Source: Ceratothoa steindachneri
Taxonomy: Eukaryota; Arthropoda; Malacostraca; Isopoda; Cymothoidae
Length of the DNA stretch: 64,000 nucleotides
Reading direction: 5' to 3'
NCBI GenBank assembly: GCA_963969495.1
Contig: OZ018333.1
Span: forward strand, 88,194,508 to 88,258,507
The notes under the pieces were generated by a model, which was not told where the DNA came from, did no database searches, and was given only the letters and a program-made list of their open reading frames with translations. How positions within the stretch are numbered: position 1 is the first letter of the stretch; every line of letters begins with the position of its first letter. A program made the position numbers and the translations under genes. This document shows, piece by piece, positions 1 through 10,554 of this stretch.

Positions 1-214
1 GAACATGATCGGCAACCCGTACAGCGGTACTCAACACACGGGTGTGAGGATCCTTAGTCTGACTCTCCCACAGTGGCCTATTCAGCAAGGTAGGATCCCT
101 TAAGAGAGACTGATGGACAATAATGTTCATCACAGTTTTCACTGACATAGACCACTATGTCATTGAAGTACGCAAGCCCCTCCACGACGACACGCTGATC
201 CTCAGGGGGTGGGG
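1..214. other. Unassigned sequence at window edge
   Basis: I see no open frame with a recognisable motif here. The last bases are a G-rich run leading into the repeat that starts at about 215. It may be part of the adjoining family J retroelement, but nothing in the sequence proves that. Confidence 0.3.
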
Positions 215-375
215 GTGGGAGGGGTTGTAGGGGAAGTGAGGAAGTAGGGCAGAAACATAGGCTGTCTGAAAGAAGGAGAAGAGGCTAAGAGGGGGCCGGA
301 CGGGGCGCTGAGTTCCGTCAGCACGGCGGCCAGGAAGGCAAATCGCCGCGCCCCTTACGGGGGAGCGAGGGCAGA
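215..375 (-). repeat. Family J 5'-region fragment
   Basis: This block resembles 7430-7590 and 27310-27480 by eye: a shared run around GTTGTRGGGRAAGTGAGGAAG, then a conserved stretch ending in CAGCAC and a GCAAAT segment. In the other two places the block lies at the 5' end of a minus-strand family J element, upstream of ORF1, so I read it as the same part. Here it abuts the endonuclease/RT part of copy a, so the middle of the element is missing or rearranged. Confidence 0.55.
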
Positions 376-1800
376 ATGCAACTCACTCAGAGTGAACCTG
401 TCGTTGAAGAGTTCTCTGCCTCTAGAGCACAAGACCAGTCGGCGGCCTCCCCGACATCCACAACACGCATTGAATGCTGGCGGAGCAGCATCTCGGCTAG
501 AGAATGCAGTTGCGAAGGATTCCGCCACGGGGTCCTAGGTTGTGGTCCCATTTTCCTGGAGAATGGTAGGGGGTCCAACGAGATCTTGCCACAAATCCTT
601 GAGTCGCTTCCATACCTCTGCTAGAGAGGACTTTCCCGTTAAGAGAAGACATATATGCCCACCAGGAAGAGTTGTGGGTGTGCTTCGAAATATACTGGAA
701 CCTAGACCTAGCTCGACAAAATTCACCGACAGTGAAGTCATTTGGGCGGCGCTTATACCGCATGTAGGCATAATGCTGCTGTTTTAGCGCTGTCTCACAC
801 TAAGCAAAATGGCCCACAGCAATGAGGTTGTCGGAGAAGAACTGAACGGCCTCATCTACGAACCTAAACTTCTCGATTGAGAAAGAGAAATCAGATATTT
901 CTTGAAATGCGGAGCACTGCGCCCGCGCCAAGCACCAATGGGGCAGGCTCTCAGGCGGCAGTGGCACAGAAAATGATATTTGAATGGGAAAGTGATGACT
1001 GCCATTGAGGTCATCGACCATCCCTAACCCCGAAACCAAAATCAGGCTGTGCATCCGGAGAGCACAAAGATCAAGACAGAAAACAGAAGCGGTTCTCGGG
1101 CAGATATGCGTAAACTCATCCACATTTAGGATACTAATCTCCAGCTCGACGATCAGGTCGGCAAGGACTTCAACCCTGGGATTAATCAAGTAGTCTCCCC
1201 AAAGGAGGTGTCTACCATTCAGATCTCCGAGCAAGAGAAAAGGCCTCGGTAACTGCGCAACGACTCAGCGGAAGTACCTCGCGTCGACGTCACCTGACGG
1301 TGGAATGTACGCAGAAATAACTATACCTCTAACCCGGGGGAAGCTACACAGCTACTGCCTGAAAGGTATCTAAAACAAAGAGAAGAATGGAGACATCTAT
1401 TGGGCGTAAATCGCGGATCCTCCTGCCCAGCCCCCATCCTGTGTTTGTGGGGTAGCAAACCCCTTATATGCCAGGAGGGTGGGTAGGGGCGACAAGCCCA
1501 GTTGGCTATCCTGCAAAAAGATAACTAACGGGGAATGGGAGTAGATGAGCCTCTGTATCTCCTTTTTCCAGCCAGGGCTGGAAGTAAACCCTTTATGCCG
1601 TCAGCTCTACCAGGGGAGTGCCCGAGTTGGGTAGAGTTTTTTTTTTAATTTTAGGAGCCCATCTGACATCTGCCTACTTGGGCATAAGTGGGTAGAACGC
1701 ACAAAATGGTTCCGAATGGGTGCGAAAACGAAACCGCTCGTAGACCTGTGGGGGCCAGGATCAGAATGTACCTTTTTAAACGTTGATGCAAAAGACATCC
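376..1800 (-). pseudogene. Family J non-LTR copy a (ORF1 end, endonuclease, RT start)
   Basis: On the minus strand the order is an ORF1 tail (about 1570-1800), the C-terminal half of an endonuclease/exonuclease/phosphatase domain (800-1234), and the start of a reverse transcriptase region (about 376-790). The endonuclease part shows LGDLNGRHLLWGDY and a degraded final motif, GSHHFPI instead of GSDHFPI. The 376-960 part aligns by eye with 4096-4700 of copy b. There are many stops and frame changes and no catalytic RT core. It is an old dead fragment of the same family as copy b. The endonuclease nicks target DNA for target-primed insertion in intact elements. Confidence 0.75.
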
Positions 1801-2019
1801 CTCTTTTTTATCTTTTTAAGAGCTCATCTGGCGACTGCCTACTTGGGCATACTTAGTGGCCGTAGTCAACACTGCCTAATACTAGCCATCTTTAAAATAA
1901 GAGGTAAATAAAAAATAAAGAAAAAAAAGGCAATAGGCAGGAAGCAAGCTCCGGCGTCGGGGGTAGGTCCCCCGGCACAGGAACGTGCGACCTATTAAAT
2001 TAACAAAAAACTCAACTAG
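1801..2019. other. A-rich and degenerate repeat sequence between copies a and b
   Basis: A short duplicated motif occurs at about 1650-1690 and 1815-1860 (both contain CTGCCTACTTGGGCATA). An A-rich run follows near 1900-1930. No gene is visible. It probably includes the junction between two family J insertions. Confidence 0.4.
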
Positions 2020-2071
2020 TTAAATAAAGAGAAGAAGGCCGGCCTCCCCCAGAAAATCTATAAGACACCAG

Positions 2072-2760
2072 TCAATGTGCCCGAACTCGTCCCGAGTACA
2101 AGGGACAGGCGGTAGCGATCCCGCCCATCCCGGTACCGGGACAGGTAAGGTGGGCGGAGATCGCCCAGACTGGGACATTAACAAGAATGTGCCGAACAGT
2201 CTGACGAACAACGCAGTCCTCACAGTAGGGCACTCGCGAGCGCTCCATCAAATGGCAGTACGTCCCGCGAGTGTGTCCAATTCGGAGACGACAGAAAGCA
2301 ACCCGAAGCCGTAGGGGCATTGAGGGGTAGGTCCATGGGAACAGTCGCGGCACAATGGCACGCAACTTTAAGTTCCCTTCGACCGTATCCCACCTTCTTT
2401 GCTAAGCAGCCCGAAGAGCTGCCCGTATTCCTGCAATGTAGTCGGTGTGAGGAAGAGCAAAACGCTGGTCCGGTCGTTGAGTCCTCACGGACTCTTTGGC
2501 GCCCCCATTCCCCGCAATTCCTTCATGCCCAGGAACCCAGCATAAGATAATCTCGACATTCGCCCGGCTTGCCAAAACCGTGGCATCACGGATATCGCGA
2601 ACCAGGGAATGCGGAGATTCTAATGCCCCGAGAGAACTCAGGGCGCGTGGTGAGTCGCTATAGGTCACAATCCGGTCTCAGAACCGGGCACGTCAGTAAT
2701 CTCTCGTACTCAATGGTGTATTGCCAGTAGCTCGGCCGTGAAGACAGACGCAGAGCCCCG
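2072..2760 (-). pseudogene. Family J copy b: RNase H and C-terminal Cys/His tail
   Basis: The RNase H part (about 2402-2760) contains IILCWVPGHEGIAGN, the typical late RNase H motif of such elements, with NGGAKE where NEKADE-like residues are usual. The tail (2072-2365) has CRLRIGHTRGTYCHLM followed by CEDC and an RHIL segment, matching the Cys-Cys-His-Cys tail of this group. The two lie in different frames. RNase H removes the RNA template during second-strand synthesis in intact elements. The same tail occurs near 34900-35080 in copy e, which is intact there. Confidence 0.75.
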
Positions 2761-2766
2761 CTGACT

Positions 2767-3990
2767 TCAAACAGAGGGTATACTGCGTGGAAGCCGACCC
2801 CCTCTTGGGGCTTGGAGCCATCCATTTACACTAGCACGGTTCCAGCGTGACACGAGGTGTGCTCCACAAGGTCGAACGCAATACTCCCGGCACTGTAGAA
2901 GATTTGGGAGCAGAAACGTGGCGACAAATAGCCAAATGTGATACCCTTCAGGGTGGATCGAGTCTACCTTCGGCAATACACGCTCGGCTGCGGATGCATA
3001 AAACTCGCATCCGTGGATGAGCTTCGAACGAACAAAGGATCGATAAAAAAGTAAGGCAGCAGCCCAATCAGCGCCCCAAGCATTGAAGGTCACGGAACAG
3101 AGAATATCCATGGCGCGGGTACAAGAGACCCTAATGCTGAGAATATGAGCCTCCCAGGTGAGGCATCGGTCAAATACAAGACCAAGGAAACGGTGCGATT
3201 CAACTACTGCTAGGCGTACCCCATGAAGAAACAAGTCTAGTTCAGGGTGGAGCCGTGGATGGCGGTAGAAGTGCACCACCTTAGTCTTGGCCAAGGAAAA
3301 CCGAAACCTATGCGCTTCGGGATAGCGACAGACGCGATTCAATGCCTGTTGGTGTCGACGCTCCAGAGTTGGCATCTGGGCCGCGCCAAAAGATATCGAA
3401 AGGTTTTCTACGTAGAACGTAACGAGAACATCTTATCTTCCGGCAGCACCAATGTGATGCCGTTGATGCTCAGGGCAAAGAATGTAACGCTGAAGACACT
3501 TCCCTGCGGGACACCCTCTTCCTGCTCCATTGGGCCGGAGAAGGCTCCCTCCACCCATACGCGGAATCGATGATCTCGCAAAAATTTAGATATAAAGATT
3601 GGGAGGCGTCCTCTCTCGCCCCATTGTGTGGGGTCTCCATGATACCGTATCACCATGCGGTATTATAGGCCTTCTCCAGATCGAAAAATACCGTGGCGTA
3701 GTGCTGTCTATGAAGGAAGGCCTCGCAGACGGCATTTTCCAGTCGGAGCACAGCATCCGACGTGGAGTGGAACTTGCGGAAGCCGGACTGTGCAGAAGAC
3801 AGATGGCCTCTGTTGTCCAGAAAAAAGCTAATATAACATTTACCAATTTCTCCATCAACTTGCACATGCAAGAGGTTAGAGATTGGACAGAAACCGGCCG
3901 GAGTAGTGATCTCTCCCTGGTTTGCGAAAGGCGAACACAGTAGCGATTCCCCAGGAATCCAGGAAGAGCCCCTCCACCCAGATCCTTTTG
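2767..3990 (-). pseudogene. Family J copy b: reverse transcriptase
   Basis: Minus-strand pieces at 3650-3871, 3408-3656 and 2767-3375 together cover the fingers, palm and thumb. They include SAQSGFRKFHST, FFDLEKAYNTAW, EGVPQGSVFSVTFFALSING and FLGLVFDRCLTWEAHI. The catalytic motif that should read YVDD appears as FYVEN near 3385-3405, so both aspartates are lost, in addition to frameshifts. It cannot be active. The overall order matches copies e and g. Confidence 0.8.
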
Positions 3991-4108
3991 AACAAATCTA
4001 ACAGAAAGGCCATGCCTGGCTCACCCAGGTGTCAAATTATGGAGTACGGGACATCGTCCGGACCATGGACGGTGACTGCGCACGAAGCAAGAGCGGAACG
4101 CATCTCAC

Positions 4109-5151
4109 TCACAGTAAACATGTCGTTGAAGGGTTCTTCGACTCTGTAGGTGAAGCCCGGCCTTCGGCGACATCACGAGAGGAAGCGGTCGTGAAGGATT
4201 CCGCCACGGACGCGGGGTCCGAGATTGCGGTCCCATTCTTCTGGAGAACGGGAGGAAGGTCCTGCGAGAACTTGCCCCGAATCCTTTTGAATCTCTTCCA
4301 AACCTCTGCTAGAGGGGTCTTTCCGTTAAGTGAAGACACGTATGCCTGCCAAGAAGAGCGGTGGGTGTGCTTCGAAATATACCGGAACCTAGCCCTAGCC
4401 TGACGAAATTCACCGAGAATGAAATCGTTCGGGCAGCGTTCATAGCGCATGCAGGGATAGCGCTTCTGTTTGAGGGCCCTATCACCACTCGGCTGATCAC
4501 CATTCACAGTAGTGGTCGGCGTGCAAAACGGCCAGACCTTCTAGGAATAGCAGCTAGGCCTGTGGCGATGAGGTTGCCGGAGAAGAACCTCACGGCCTCA
4601 TCTACCGACCAAATTTCCTCGACCGAAATAGAGAATTCAGTCATTTCCTGAAATGCAGACCACCGCGCCCACGCCAAGCACCACCATGGCGGGCTCTCGG
4701 GCGGCAGCGACCAAGAAAATGATATTTGAATGGGAAAGTGATCACTACCATGGAGGCCATCGACCACCCCTCAATCAAAATCTGGCTGTGCATCCAGAGA
4801 GCACAAAGATAGATCAAGGGAGGAAAATGAAGCGGTTCTCGGGCAGTCATGCGTAAACTCATTCACGTTTAGGACACCCATCTCAAGCTCGTCGATCAGG
4901 TCGGCAAGCACTTGACCCGGGGGATTGATACAGTAGTCTCCCAAGAGGAGGTGTCTACTGTTTAGATATCCGAGCAAGAGAAAGGGCCTCGGCAACTGTG
5001 CCATGACGCGGCGGAAGTCCCCCGCGTCGATGTCGGCTGACGGTTGCATGTACGCGGAAATAACATAATACCTACTATCAAGGTGCAGCTGCACAGCTAC
5101 TGCTTGAAAGGAGGTATCTGAAGCAAAGAGAAGAACGGAGAAATCGCACAT
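4109..5151 (-). pseudogene. Family J copy b: endonuclease domain and linker to RT
   Basis: The minus-strand pieces 4771-5151, 4504-4767 and 4109-4507 give an endonuclease/exonuclease/phosphatase domain followed by the linker to RT. Visible motifs are QAVAVQLHLDSRYYVISAY, LLLGYLNSRHLLLGDY (Asp of GDLN replaced by Tyr) and LHGSDHFPIQISF, where the Asp-His pair is kept. The linker has YRPNDF and VWKRFKRIRGKF segments that recur in copies e and g. Frame changes separate the parts. This copy is inactive. Confidence 0.75.
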
Positions 5152-5350
5152 CCTCCCGCCCGGCCCCCATCCCGTGGTGCTGGGGTCGCAAAACCCTTAT
5201 ACCCAGGGGGGGTGGGCAGGGAACATGCGCATAGCATGGTCTCTCGCAAAAAAGATACTAACGGGGAACGGGGAGAGACGAGCCTCCTCAGCTCCTCCCA
5301 GCTAGCCCGGAGTCTGCGGCAATTTCATTGAAAGAATATGCCCTCGAGGC

Positions 5351-6690
5351 CTAGCTCGGAGACGCGGAGTCCCTTTTCGAAGAGAAGACCCTCACGGGAA
5401 TGGCCGTACGCTGCCCGGAGGAAGAACCCTTGGCGAGGATGGCCGGACAATGCGCTGTCGCCTTCGAGGACTTATTGGGGGAGGTTGAGCTTGCCATGCG
5501 AGTCTTTTCCTCCCTCCGCCTCGAAACTTTAGGTGGGCGTTGCGGCTTCGGAGGCGGGGGGGGGGGGGGGGGGCTCTTTTCGAATATCCACCGTCTCCGA
5601 GCCACCCAGCCCACCAGTGTGCTTGGGCGAAGAAACCGAAGTTCCTTTGTTGCTGTCCTCCTTTTGGGCGATAACTTTATGAACCCCGTAAGATGGCCTG
5701 GTGACCAACTTCAGGGGTGTTGCCTCCTGTTAGTCTAACGCCTCGTGGAGGCGCGTGGCCGTTTCGCTTTACGGAAAACGTCACGCTGGGGGAAGGGGAG
5801 GGGGCTGGTTTTAGCCAAGGCCGGGTACGAAGTTTTTGTGCCGCCAACTTTACTAGGGAAGCGCCCGGGGTGGGCAGAACCCGCAGAAGGGTTCCGAATG
5901 GGCACGGAAACGACCGTACTCGTAGGCCTGGAGTGGCAAGGAGCAAAGGCTGTCATTTTCAACATTGAGGCATAGGACGTCCCAGGTAGCGCCGGGCGCG
6001 CCAGAACAAAGTCCTTAGCCTCGCGAAATGAGAGACTATCCTGAGCCTGAACGGCCTGGATTTCCTTCTCAGGCAGATACGCACCACATTGCTCTCCGCA
6101 ATTGACACACTTGGCCATACACGATTTGGACTTATCGTGTGTGGCTTTGAAGCAACTTACACAGGTTTCGGGTAACCCCGACTTTGCACATTGAAAGGAA
6201 CGATTAGTAAGCTCGAATCAGTGGGAGTAATAGCATCTCCGCTAGTAACACGAATGCCTTCACGCGGTAGCGATACCAACTGGCACGCACCAACTCAGGG
6301 AGCTTGCCACAGTCGAACGTGACGAAGAGTGTAAGGGTGAGTCTTGAGGCCCCTCCCTGTTTTCTCATCACACGTTCGACCTTGACCATGGTCGGCCAGC
6401 TGTAAGGTGATGTCCTTTATGGAGTAGTCCACGAGTTCCCTCGCATAAACTACTCCTTTCACGAAGTTCATGGTAGAGTGCGGTGTCACACTCACCGGGG
6501 TGCCATGAAGGGTCCGAAGAGCACTTATCTTGGCTGCCTCGGCGGGATTCGCCAGAAGGCTCCCGTCCGAGAAACGGGTCACCTAGCTAATCCTCTCCTC
6601 TGATAAATCATGTTGCCCTTAGCCAACATGCTACAATCAGGTGACCGAATAATGAGAAAGCGTTTAAATCAAGCAGGCTGGAAAATGACA
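5351..6690 (-). pseudogene. Family J copy b: ORF1 (gag-like) remnant
   Basis: ORF1 of these elements is an RNA-binding protein that packages the transcript. Here 6295-6582 carries SVTPHSTMNFVKGVVYAREL, matching NFVKGVVRSNELKDY in copy e and the d copy at 28270-28340. Downstream, 5735-6118 starts with KCVNCGEQCGAYLPEKEI, the remains of the last zinc knuckle, then QAQDSLSFREAKDFV. The low-complexity C-terminal half is degraded. A run of 18 G at about 5559-5576 lies in it and breaks any frame. Confidence 0.65.
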
Positions 6691-6702
6691 GGTAACCTCT
6701 GA

Positions 6703-7600
6703 ATGAGGGCCCCTGATGTAATCCTGGCTCTGCTCTGCACATGCATTTTTGGTCTTGGTCAGGGACTGCCCGCACGGAAGAGCACCAGGGCCGGATGTGC
6801 CGATCTTCATTTGTTGCTTGCCGAAACAGTAGCCGACTCGATCTTCCCGATTACTCCCGCGGAGGGAGAGGAGCCCTTAGACCTTGTTCCTCTGTCTTTT
6901 CATTTTAGGAGAGGAAGGTAGGAAATGCACCTGCTACTCTCCTCCCGCGGCCTAAGCAAGTATAGGGGTGGACTCTGGTTTCATCTGGGGCTGGGTCACC
7001 TCCAGAACTATGTCAGGGACTGTCTCCTACAAGGGGGGATGAGTGTCCTCTCCTCTCAGAGAAGTTTGATGGGGCTCTGAGAAAGCACAGGTTGGGGAGG
7101 GGGTGGCTTCTTTTCTGTTGTGAAGGTGCCTGAGAGCTGCTCAGACCATGGTAGAGTAGATGAAAAATCTTAAAATTGTGTATGGTGGCCCTATCGCAGT
7201 AGGCCATTCTGGAAGGGGTGAATACGGAGTCGGCAAAGCCAGCTGCCGACTCCTTATTCATTTCCACCCAGTGGCCAGGCAGCCCCCAGGAGGATGAGGG
7301 TGAGGCAGGTTGTTAGAAACCCATCAAGTCAAACCATAGCTGAGCAGGGAGGGGATCACCCTAGCCCCAATCCAAGATGGCTGGGTGAGAGGACACTGAT
7401 ATGCGTCTACCCAGAGCTATTAGAGGTGGACCAAAGAAAGTTATGGGAGAGGTTGTAGGGAAAGTGAGGAAGCTGGGTAAGAAAAGAGGGCCTCAGAAAG
7501 AAGTAGAGGCTAAGCTGAGGCCAGACAGTCCCATCAGCACTGGGGCCATGAAAGCAAATTGCCATGCCCCTCACAGGATGAATGTGAGAGAATGATGAAA
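6703..7600 (-). repeat. Family J copy b: 5' region upstream of ORF1
   Basis: This stretch aligns by eye with 26100-27480 of copy c in the same order. Examples are the block after the ORF1 start (GAATGAGGGCCCCTGATGTAAT against GAATGAGGGGCCTTGATGTAAT), the segment near 7210-7290, and the segment 7395-7590. It may be the N-terminal part of ORF1 or a 5' UTR. No long frame is open in either copy, so I cannot tell which. Confidence 0.5.
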
Positions 7601-7922
7601 TAGAATAAGTCATAAAATAAAATAAAGAAATTGATAAATGATTTTTTTTTATGGAAACATTTTTCCTCATTACATAAAATCCATGATCAAACCAAGAACA
7701 CTGAGAAACAAGCACCACTTTAATCTCAGTTAAAGCAGTGCCTTAGACCACTTAGCTAGCTAGCATCTGAACAAAAATTCTCATGAAATGCCTTTCAATA
7801 AAGAACTAGATAAAATTCAACCCTCTCAACTTATTTCTCTTTAACCAATAATAGGTTATAGAGAGATTAAGCTAACAAGGGAACATTATTAACTATTATA
7901 ACAAGCATCTCATTGTAACTAC
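7601..7922. other. AT-rich sequence, no gene seen
   Basis: The composition drops sharply to AT-rich at about 7600, marking the edge of the family J insertion. No coding motif or further exon was found on either strand. It would be the intron downstream of the exon at 7923-8072 if that gene is real. Confidence 0.5.
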
Positions 7923-8072
7923 CTCTTTGACTGGGCATTCTTTTAGCAGCAATTCATTAGAACCATCAACAACTGCTCCTTCTTGACCTCTGATCAATTT
8001 TACTTCATTTCCATGATCTGAATCAGACAACTCTTCCTTCATTTCTTTGATGGCAGTTTCTTTATAAATATC
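7923..8072 (-). CDS. Candidate host-gene internal exon, 50 codons
   Basis: On the minus strand a TTTTTTATATTAG acceptor precedes 150 bases open in one frame, followed by a GTAGTT donor. The 50 encoded residues start DIYKETAIKEMKEELSDSD and end LLLKECPVKE; they are acidic and lysine-rich with no recognised domain. The length is a multiple of three, and both ends are phase 0, matching the neighbouring exon at 8227-8311 across a 154-base intron. Agreement of splice sites, phase and frame argues for a real gene rather than chance. It could be the acidic N-terminal part of a nuclear or zinc-finger protein, but that is a guess. Other exons are not visible; the family J insertion lies just downstream. 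Confidence 0.5.
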
Positions 8073-8226
8073 CTAATATAAAAAATAAGTAATTTACTTT
8101 CTGTAACTATACACAAGTAAAGATTTACAAGTTAATCATTAGATAGGTAAAATTATATTAATTAAAATGCATACAAAATAATGATGTTGAATGCTAATAT
8201 AAATAAGAAAATCCTGAGATGCTTAC

Positions 8227-8311
8227 ATTTTTATCATCTAGATGAAAATTAAGTGTAAAATTGATATCTTCCTTTTTCATTTCTTCCATTTTTGTAGCCT
8301 CTGAAGAAATC
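8227..8311 (-). CDS. Candidate host-gene exon, 28 codons
   Basis: The minus-strand acceptor TTATTTGTTATAG leads into 85 bases and a GTAAGC donor. The frame that joins the next exon in phase reads ISSEATKMEEMKKEDINFTL and continues eight residues to DDKN. The first base completes a split codon (phase 2 intron upstream), or translation could begin at the internal ATG (MEEMKKED). It pairs with the exon at 7923-8072. The polypyrimidine tract of this acceptor is modest. No family is recognised. Confidence 0.45.
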
Positions 8312-8949
8312 CTATAACAAATAAAGGCAAAGTTGCTTCAATTTCCTAAAAAATTTAATTCATTGCCTCATTAGTTAATTAATGTATCTGTATTTTGGGA
8401 GAATAGATGAGTGGCTGGAGCTTAGTTGTCTATAAGTGCTCTCTCTCACATGTGTGGTAATTTTTCTGAGTTGTGGCTCATTTAGTCTTGTTTGATGGGA
8501 AGTTGTTTAAGTGTATGTGAATACAGGGTAGAGTGGATGTGACTTAATAAATTGTAAATTGGAGATGGAAGAGCAAAGCTATTATGCTGCTATTGCTAGG
8601 ATTGTGCTTGTAATTAATTAGGAGGATGGATAAAGGTAGTTTTCTTGTAGGATGATAGTTGGGATGAGATTGATTTAGGATCATTTCATATCAAAATTAA
8701 TGAATGTTTATTGACATTTATGAAAAAAGATAAATTGTACCAATTTGCTTAAGTGGTTCTGGAGATGTCAAGCCATGAACTTTTTAAAAAGTTAAATGAG
8801 GTAATAGGTTTTAAATGTTACATCTCAGTTATAATATTCATAAAACTCATTCTTAAACTATTAAATTAAAACATAATGAGACAATTTACAGTAACATTCA
8901 CTTTTTATACATATCAATATTTGTCTTTTTGGTTTTCAACCAAAATATA
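8312..8949. other. AT-rich sequence, no gene seen
   Basis: No motif-bearing frame on either strand. If the two exons to the left belong to a gene, this is part of its upstream intron or flank. The mariner element starts at its right edge. Confidence 0.5.
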
Positions 8950-9879
8950 TGAGGGGCGGTCAATAAATTTTGCGAATCAGTAGGGCAAAATAGAGGAAGG
9001 GGGTGGCTGTTTGTGGGGGTGTTAGGACAAGTTATGACAAGTCAGGAGCTACAGCCGCATGCTCTTGCCTCGTCTATTTAAGAAGCAGTAGCTGATCGCA
9101 GATCGTCAGTCACAAATTTTTCAACGATGGAGAAGGTTGAGCACCGCGCAGTGATCAAATTTTTGACCAAGTAAGGCAAGAATGCAAAAGAGATCCATGC
9201 AGGCATGGTTGCAGTGTACACCGACACCGCCCCTTCCTATGCAACCATTGCTCGCTGGAATAGGGAGTTCCGCCATGGTCGTGAGTCCCTTGAAGATGAC
9301 CCCCGTCCAGGACTCCCGTCAGACATGACCAACGAGGACAATGTGGCCAGTGTGGAGGGGATGATCCTCGAAAATCGATGGGTGAAGGTCGAAGAAATCG
9401 AGTGAGAACTTGGAATATCACATGGAAGTGTTGTCAACATGATCCATGACAATTTGGCCATGCCCAAGGTCTCTGCCCGTTGGGTCCCTATAAACCTCAC
9501 GAAACCTCACGCCACATGATCGACTTCAACGTCGTCAAAGTCCACAAGGCCAGAGTTGCACAAGCTGCCCTGCGCGAGTGCGGATTCGAGGAGCTCAACC
9601 ATATCCCCCTACAGTCCAGATCTGGCCCCTAGCGACTACTTTTTATTCCGCCAGCTCAAGGCTGCACTGCGTGGACGCCGGTTTGGGGATGATGAAGATG
9701 CCCAGGAGTGGATTGAACAGCAGTTGGGAGATTTCTTGTTGTCAGGAATTCAAAGCCTCAGGGACAAGTGGCGCAAGTGCATTGAAGTTGAGGGTAGTTA
9801 TATTGAAAAATAATAAAACACTTTTCCTCATATTTCGTTTCCTTATATCCGAATTGTAACACTTATTGACCGCCGCTCG
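8950..9879 (+). mobile_element. Mariner-type DNA transposon, internally deleted
   Basis: The element is bounded by inverted repeats: left TGAGGGGCGGTCAATAAATT and, read inward from the right, CGAGCGGCGGTCAATAAGTG. Each end sits next to a TA dinucleotide (8948-8949 and 9880-9881), the TA target duplication of Tc1/mariner elements. At 930 bases it is shorter than the roughly 1.3 kb usual for mariner, because the centre of the transposase gene is missing. It lies in AT-rich sequence between the candidate exons and the pseudogene at 10555. Confidence 0.9.
9127..9810 (+). pseudogene. Mariner transposase, deleted and frameshifted
   Basis: Translation starts MEKVEHRAVIKFLTK and is stopped at once by TAA (GTAAGG). 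It then reads through the paired helix-turn-helix region (APSYATIARWNREFRHGRES, then EDDPRPGLPS, then ELGISHGSVVNMIHDN). Around 9490-9530 the sequence jumps to the C-terminal catalytic part, with YSPDLAPSDYFLF, the block holding the last Asp of the mariner D,D34D triad. About 230 codons remain where about 345 are usual, and the first catalytic Asp block is gone. A one-base shift lies near 9600. The enzyme would have cut and pasted the element; this copy cannot. Confidence 0.88.
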
Positions 9880-9881
9880 TA

Positions 9882-10554
9882 TCTTCTGGTGATGACTAAT
9901 TTGTGTTGTGTGCTTTTACAAATATGACTCAATTGGCATCATTGTTGTGCAAGGTATAGTTTTGCCTCATATAGTATATGAAAATTGCTGTTCTTTTTGT
10001 TACTTTTGTAATATGTTAAATTTAATCCTTTTATAGTGATAACTTTAATGGCCATTCATCACCAAAAGAACACAAAATCAACTTTTGAATTAAAAAAAGT
10101 ATAGCAAAGAATGAACAGGCCAATGATTGACTTATGTTGCAAAATAATATGGTAAGGTCATAACAGCCTCTAGCAGCAAAGTCAAAAATAAACAGGCTAT
10201 TAAAGCAGATGTTATTAGATGATTGAGTAATATAGATTCATAACACTGGGGAACAATGTATTTGGTGAATTGACAAAAGTACATTTTTCTACCTAATTTG
10301 AGCATACTGAATTCAAATCTGAAATTAGATTCTCTCTAAATGCTAGAGATTTTTTGTAATATTAATAACTAATATTATACAATAATTTTCATTTTATCAC
10401 GCCTATCATCATGCCCTGAAGTAATTTTGAATCATTCTTTTGCACTATTTATAGTAAAGCAGGTTTTTTTGCACAAACATTTTATAGCATATGAGAAGAA
10501 ACTTGAATTACACATTAGGATTAAAAATACTGTAATCAAATAGATGCTAATTTA
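9882..10554. other. AT-rich sequence, no gene seen
   Basis: No coding motif, repeat match or RNA gene was noticed on either strand. Confidence 0.5.

Larger units (their letters stand above)
2020..7600 (-). mobile_element. Family J non-LTR retrotransposon copy b, nearly full length but dead
   Basis: Reading on the minus strand from 7600 down to 2020, the order is 5' region, ORF1 with zinc-knuckle remnants, endonuclease, reverse transcriptase, RNase H, and a Cys/His tail. This order, with RNase H and a tail of the CRLRIGHTR type, is that of I/R1/Jockey-group non-LTR elements. Every coding part is broken by frameshifts or stops. Base composition is much more GC-rich than the flanks. The parts are listed separately. 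I cannot place it in a named clade without a tree. Confidence 0.8.

Noticed and set aside
5400..5738. Plus-strand frame with a poly-Gly stretch
   Set aside because: It comes from an 18-G run inside the minus-strand ORF1 remnant of copy b.
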